Part shown: piece by piece, positions 5,616-6,776 of the stretch
How the letters are laid out: the number at the start of each line of letters is the position of its first letter
Numbering within the stretch: position 1 is the stretch's first letter
Source of the DNA: Clostridia bacterium
GTDB lineage: Bacteria > Bacillota_A > Clostridia > Oscillospirales > Butyricicoccaceae
Assembly (NCBI GenBank): GCA_017548175.1
Contig: JAFYMZ010000111.1
Coordinates: forward strand, 1-6,776
Direction: 5' to 3'
DNA: 6,776 nt
Translations under genes and position numbers: made by a program
Notes under the pieces: generated by a model
Databases searched by the model: none
What the model was told of the DNA's origin: nothing
The model's input: only the letters and a program-made list of their open reading frames with translations

Positions 5616-6221
5616 ATGGAGTTTCACGAAACATTACAACATCTGCGCAAGCAAAAGGGCCTGACGCAGGAAGAATTGGCCGCTGCGCTTTACGTGTCCC
5701 GCACCGCTGTTTCCAAGTGGGAATCAGGTCGCGGTTATCCAAACATTGATTCTTTAAAGCATCTGGCTGCCTATTTTGGCGTCACAGTGGATGACTTGCT
5801 CTCCGGTGCACAGGTGCTGACCATTGCAGAAGAAGACCGCAAGCAAAAAGCCATGCATACCCGCGACCTGATTTTTGGTCTGCTGGACCTGAGCTGTCTC
5901 GCCTTCTTTTTCCTCCCCTTCTTTTCTCAAACAAAAGACGGCATCGTTTCGACCGCTTCCCTTTTATCTTTGACCGAACTCACCGTTCCGCTGCACGCAG
6001 CATACGGTTCCATCGTAGCCGGACTCAGCCTGTGGGGCATCCTGACCCTTGCGCTGCAAAATTATTCCGCAGTAAATTGGAAACGCAGCGCACAGACCGT
6101 TTCTCTTTTGCTGAGCATCTGCGGCACCGTACTGTTTATCATCAGTCCGCAGCCCTACGCAGCCTTTGTCCTCTTTATTTTCCTGCTGGTCAAACTGGCA
6201 CTGCTTCGAAAACAACAATGA
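5616..6221 (+). CDS. XRE-family HTH regulator with C-terminal four-helix membrane domain
   Basis: This is a predicted membrane-anchored DNA-binding protein of 201 residues. Residues 5-62 are a Cro/CI helix-turn-helix: LQHLRKQKGLTQEELAAALY, then VSRTAVSKWESGRGYPNI (helices 2 and 3), then the SLKHLAAYFGVTVDDLLSG tail common in Firmicutes XRE proteins. A charged linker (about 70-84) leads to four hydrophobic segments at roughly 84-103, 128-148, 159-177 and 181-197, ending in a basic tail (LLRKQQ). The ATG at 5616 was chosen because AAAGGA (5601-5606) is 9 nt upstream; the frame stays open upstream to 5550, but that ATG lies in the promoter. Such fusions are common in Clostridia, often next to transporters or stress genes, and their ligand is usually unknown. 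It has its own promoter and terminator. Its target cannot be read from sequence; the neighbouring PAP2-like gene is one candidate. Confidence 0.88.
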   Translation: MEFHETLQHLRKQKGLTQEELAAALYVSRTAVSKWESGRGYPNIDSLKHLAAYFGVTVDDLLSGAQVLTIAEEDRKQKAMHTRDLIFGLLDLSCLAFFFLPFFSQTKDGIVSTASLLSLTELTVPLHAAYGSIVAGLSLWGILTLALQNYSAVNWKRSAQTVSLLLSICGTVLFIISPQPYAAFVLFIFLLVKLALLRKQQ

Positions 6222-6228
6222 CACGAAA

Positions 6229-6258
6229 GGTGTCAGCCCTGTGACACCCCGTTTCTTG
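6229..6258 (+). terminator. Probable terminator of the XRE-membrane regulator
   Basis: A perfect 7-bp stem, GGTGTCA (6229-6235) with TGACACC (6242-6248), and a 6-nt loop lies 7 nt after the stop. It is followed by CCGTTTCTTG, a modest T-rich tail. GAAA (6225-6228) and TTTC (6252-6255) could extend pairing across a short bulge. Confidence 0.55.
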
Positions 6259-6284
6259 TAATCCGATACACCTCCCGGTACAGT
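6256..6284 (+). promoter_or_regulatory. Possible sigma-A promoter of the PAP2-like gene
   Basis: TTGTAA (6256-6261) and TACAGT (6279-6284) each match four of six consensus positions and have an ideal 17-bp spacer. Transcription would start near 6291, inside the loop of the inverted repeat at 6270-6320. This is moderate evidence only. Confidence 0.35.
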
Positions 6285-6320
6285 AGATTCAGGCGAATGC
6301 CGAATCCATAACCGGGAGGT
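6270..6320 (+). promoter_or_regulatory. Inverted repeat with nested hairpin covering the PAP2 gene's ribosome binding site
   Basis: ACCTCCCGGT (6270-6279) and ACCGGGAGGT (6311-6320) are perfect 10-bp inverted arms, 31 nt apart. Between them a second hairpin can form: GATTC (6286-6290) with GAATC (6302-6306), and GGC (6292-6294) with GCC (6299-6301), with a bulged A and a GAAT loop. The right arm contains the ribosome binding site GGGAGGT (6314-6320), followed by TTTT and the TTG start at 6328. As RNA it would hide the ribosome binding site or act as a terminator-like attenuator. As DNA it could be an operator with half-sites about 41 bp apart. Confidence 0.55.
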
Positions 6321-6327
6321 TTTTACT

Positions 6328-6776
6328 TTGAACCGTAAAGCAACCGCACTTTTCTATTCTGCCGCCGCACTGTTTGTCGCCTTTCTCCTATGGACCCTTG
6401 CGGTATGTCACATCGATGTTGCACCCATTGGACCGAACGGCTCCTGCGTTGGGTTCTCAACCCTCAACGGCGCATTTCATCAACTGACCGGCGTGCATCT
6501 GACACTCTATCTTGTCACAGATTGGCTGAGCCTGATCCCCCTTGGGTTCATCCTTGGGTTTGCGGCATTGGGTCTGCTTCAATGGATCCGCCGCCGCGCA
6601 CTTTCTAAAGTAGATGGCAGCATCCTTGCCTTGGGTGGATTTTATGGCATTGTAATGGCCGCATTTCTGTTTTTTGAGCAGGTGGTCATCAACCATCGCC
6701 CGGTCCTGATTGACGGCGTATTGGAAACCTCTTACCCGTCTTCTACCACGCTGCTGGTGCTTTGCGTTATGCCCAC
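6328..6776 (+). CDS. PAP2-superfamily membrane phosphatase-like protein, TTG start, 3' end missing
   Basis: Members of this superfamily dephosphorylate lipid or isoprenoid phosphates in the membrane. The frame is open from a TTG at 6328 to the window end (149 codons). It has GGGAGGT 7 nt upstream and no in-frame ATG before codon 110, so TTG is the best start. Residues 6-27 form a first membrane helix; a loop with VAPIGPNGS and VGFSTLNGAFHQLTGVHLTL (31-60) is typical of a clostridial PAP2 subfamily. Helices follow at about 66-85 and 98-117. NHRP (122-125) sits at the C1 motif and YPSSTT (136-141) at the C2 motif. The canonical C1 lysine position is Glu117, and the C2 histidine (PSGH) position is Thr. 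The C3 motif would lie beyond the right edge. From memory, relatives share the YPSSTT form, so it is probably a subfamily trait and not decay. Substrate is unknown. Confidence 0.78.
   Translation, partial: MNRKATALFYSAAALFVAFLLWTLAVCHIDVAPIGPNGSCVGFSTLNGAFHQLTGVHLTLYLVTDWLSLIPLGFILGFAALGLLQWIRRRALSKVDGSILALGGFYGIVMAAFLFFEQVVINHRPVLIDGVLETSYPSSTTLLVLCVMP

Noticed and set aside
6390..6696. Short open frames on both strands inside the PAP2-like gene (6390-6608 plus, 6457-6696 minus)
   Set aside because: They overlap the TTG-initiated frame, which has continuous PAP2-family sequence and a good ribosome binding site. The shorter frames have no such support.

Overview
The window looks like chromosomal DNA of an endospore-forming member of the Clostridia, probably of the Oscillospirales/Ruminococcaceae type. 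The grounds are spoIIIA genes, a SipL-like SPOCS-LysM protein typical of anaerobic spore formers, moderate GC (a little over half by eye) and ECF-type vitamin uptake. I cannot name the species. The left two thirds is read on the minus strand and the right third on the plus strand. The two blocks diverge at about 4779-4903.

Minus-strand sporulation block (1-3222). A SipL-like spore envelope protein (1720-3222) ends in a probable terminator. It is followed by a compact gap with a sigma-E-like promoter, then spoIIIAC, spoIIIAD and spoIIIAE, each separated by 2 nt; spoIIIAE runs off the left edge. In the usual order spoIIIAA and spoIIIAB precede spoIIIAC. Here both are absent from that position, and the sigma-E-like -10 box lies about 40 nt upstream of spoIIIAC, so the cluster appears to be transcribed from spoIIIAC onward. 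SipL acts in coat assembly and the SpoIIIA complex in the mother-cell-to-forespore channel; both are mother-cell functions.

Regulator/transporter pair (3369-5544). A MocR-type regulator (GntR winged helix fused to an aminotransferase-like PLP domain) lies divergent from an ECF transporter S component. The 125-bp gap holds a good extended -10 promoter for the transporter and three CTGGT-type half-sites, two of which form a perfect CTGGTATG/CATACCAG inverted pair. The likely reading is PLP-responsive control of vitamin B6 (or related vitamin) uptake. The substrate is inferred from context.

Right end (5545-6776). After a strong terminator comes a small XRE-family regulator with a C-terminal four-helix membrane domain, with its own sigma-A promoter and terminator. 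Last is a partial PAP2-family membrane phosphatase-like gene that starts at TTG. Its ribosome binding site forms one arm of a perfect 10-bp inverted repeat with a nested hairpin between the arms, which may be an operator or a translational control element.

No tRNA, rRNA, CRISPR array, insertion sequence or phage gene was seen. No gene-free stretch exceeds 150 bp.
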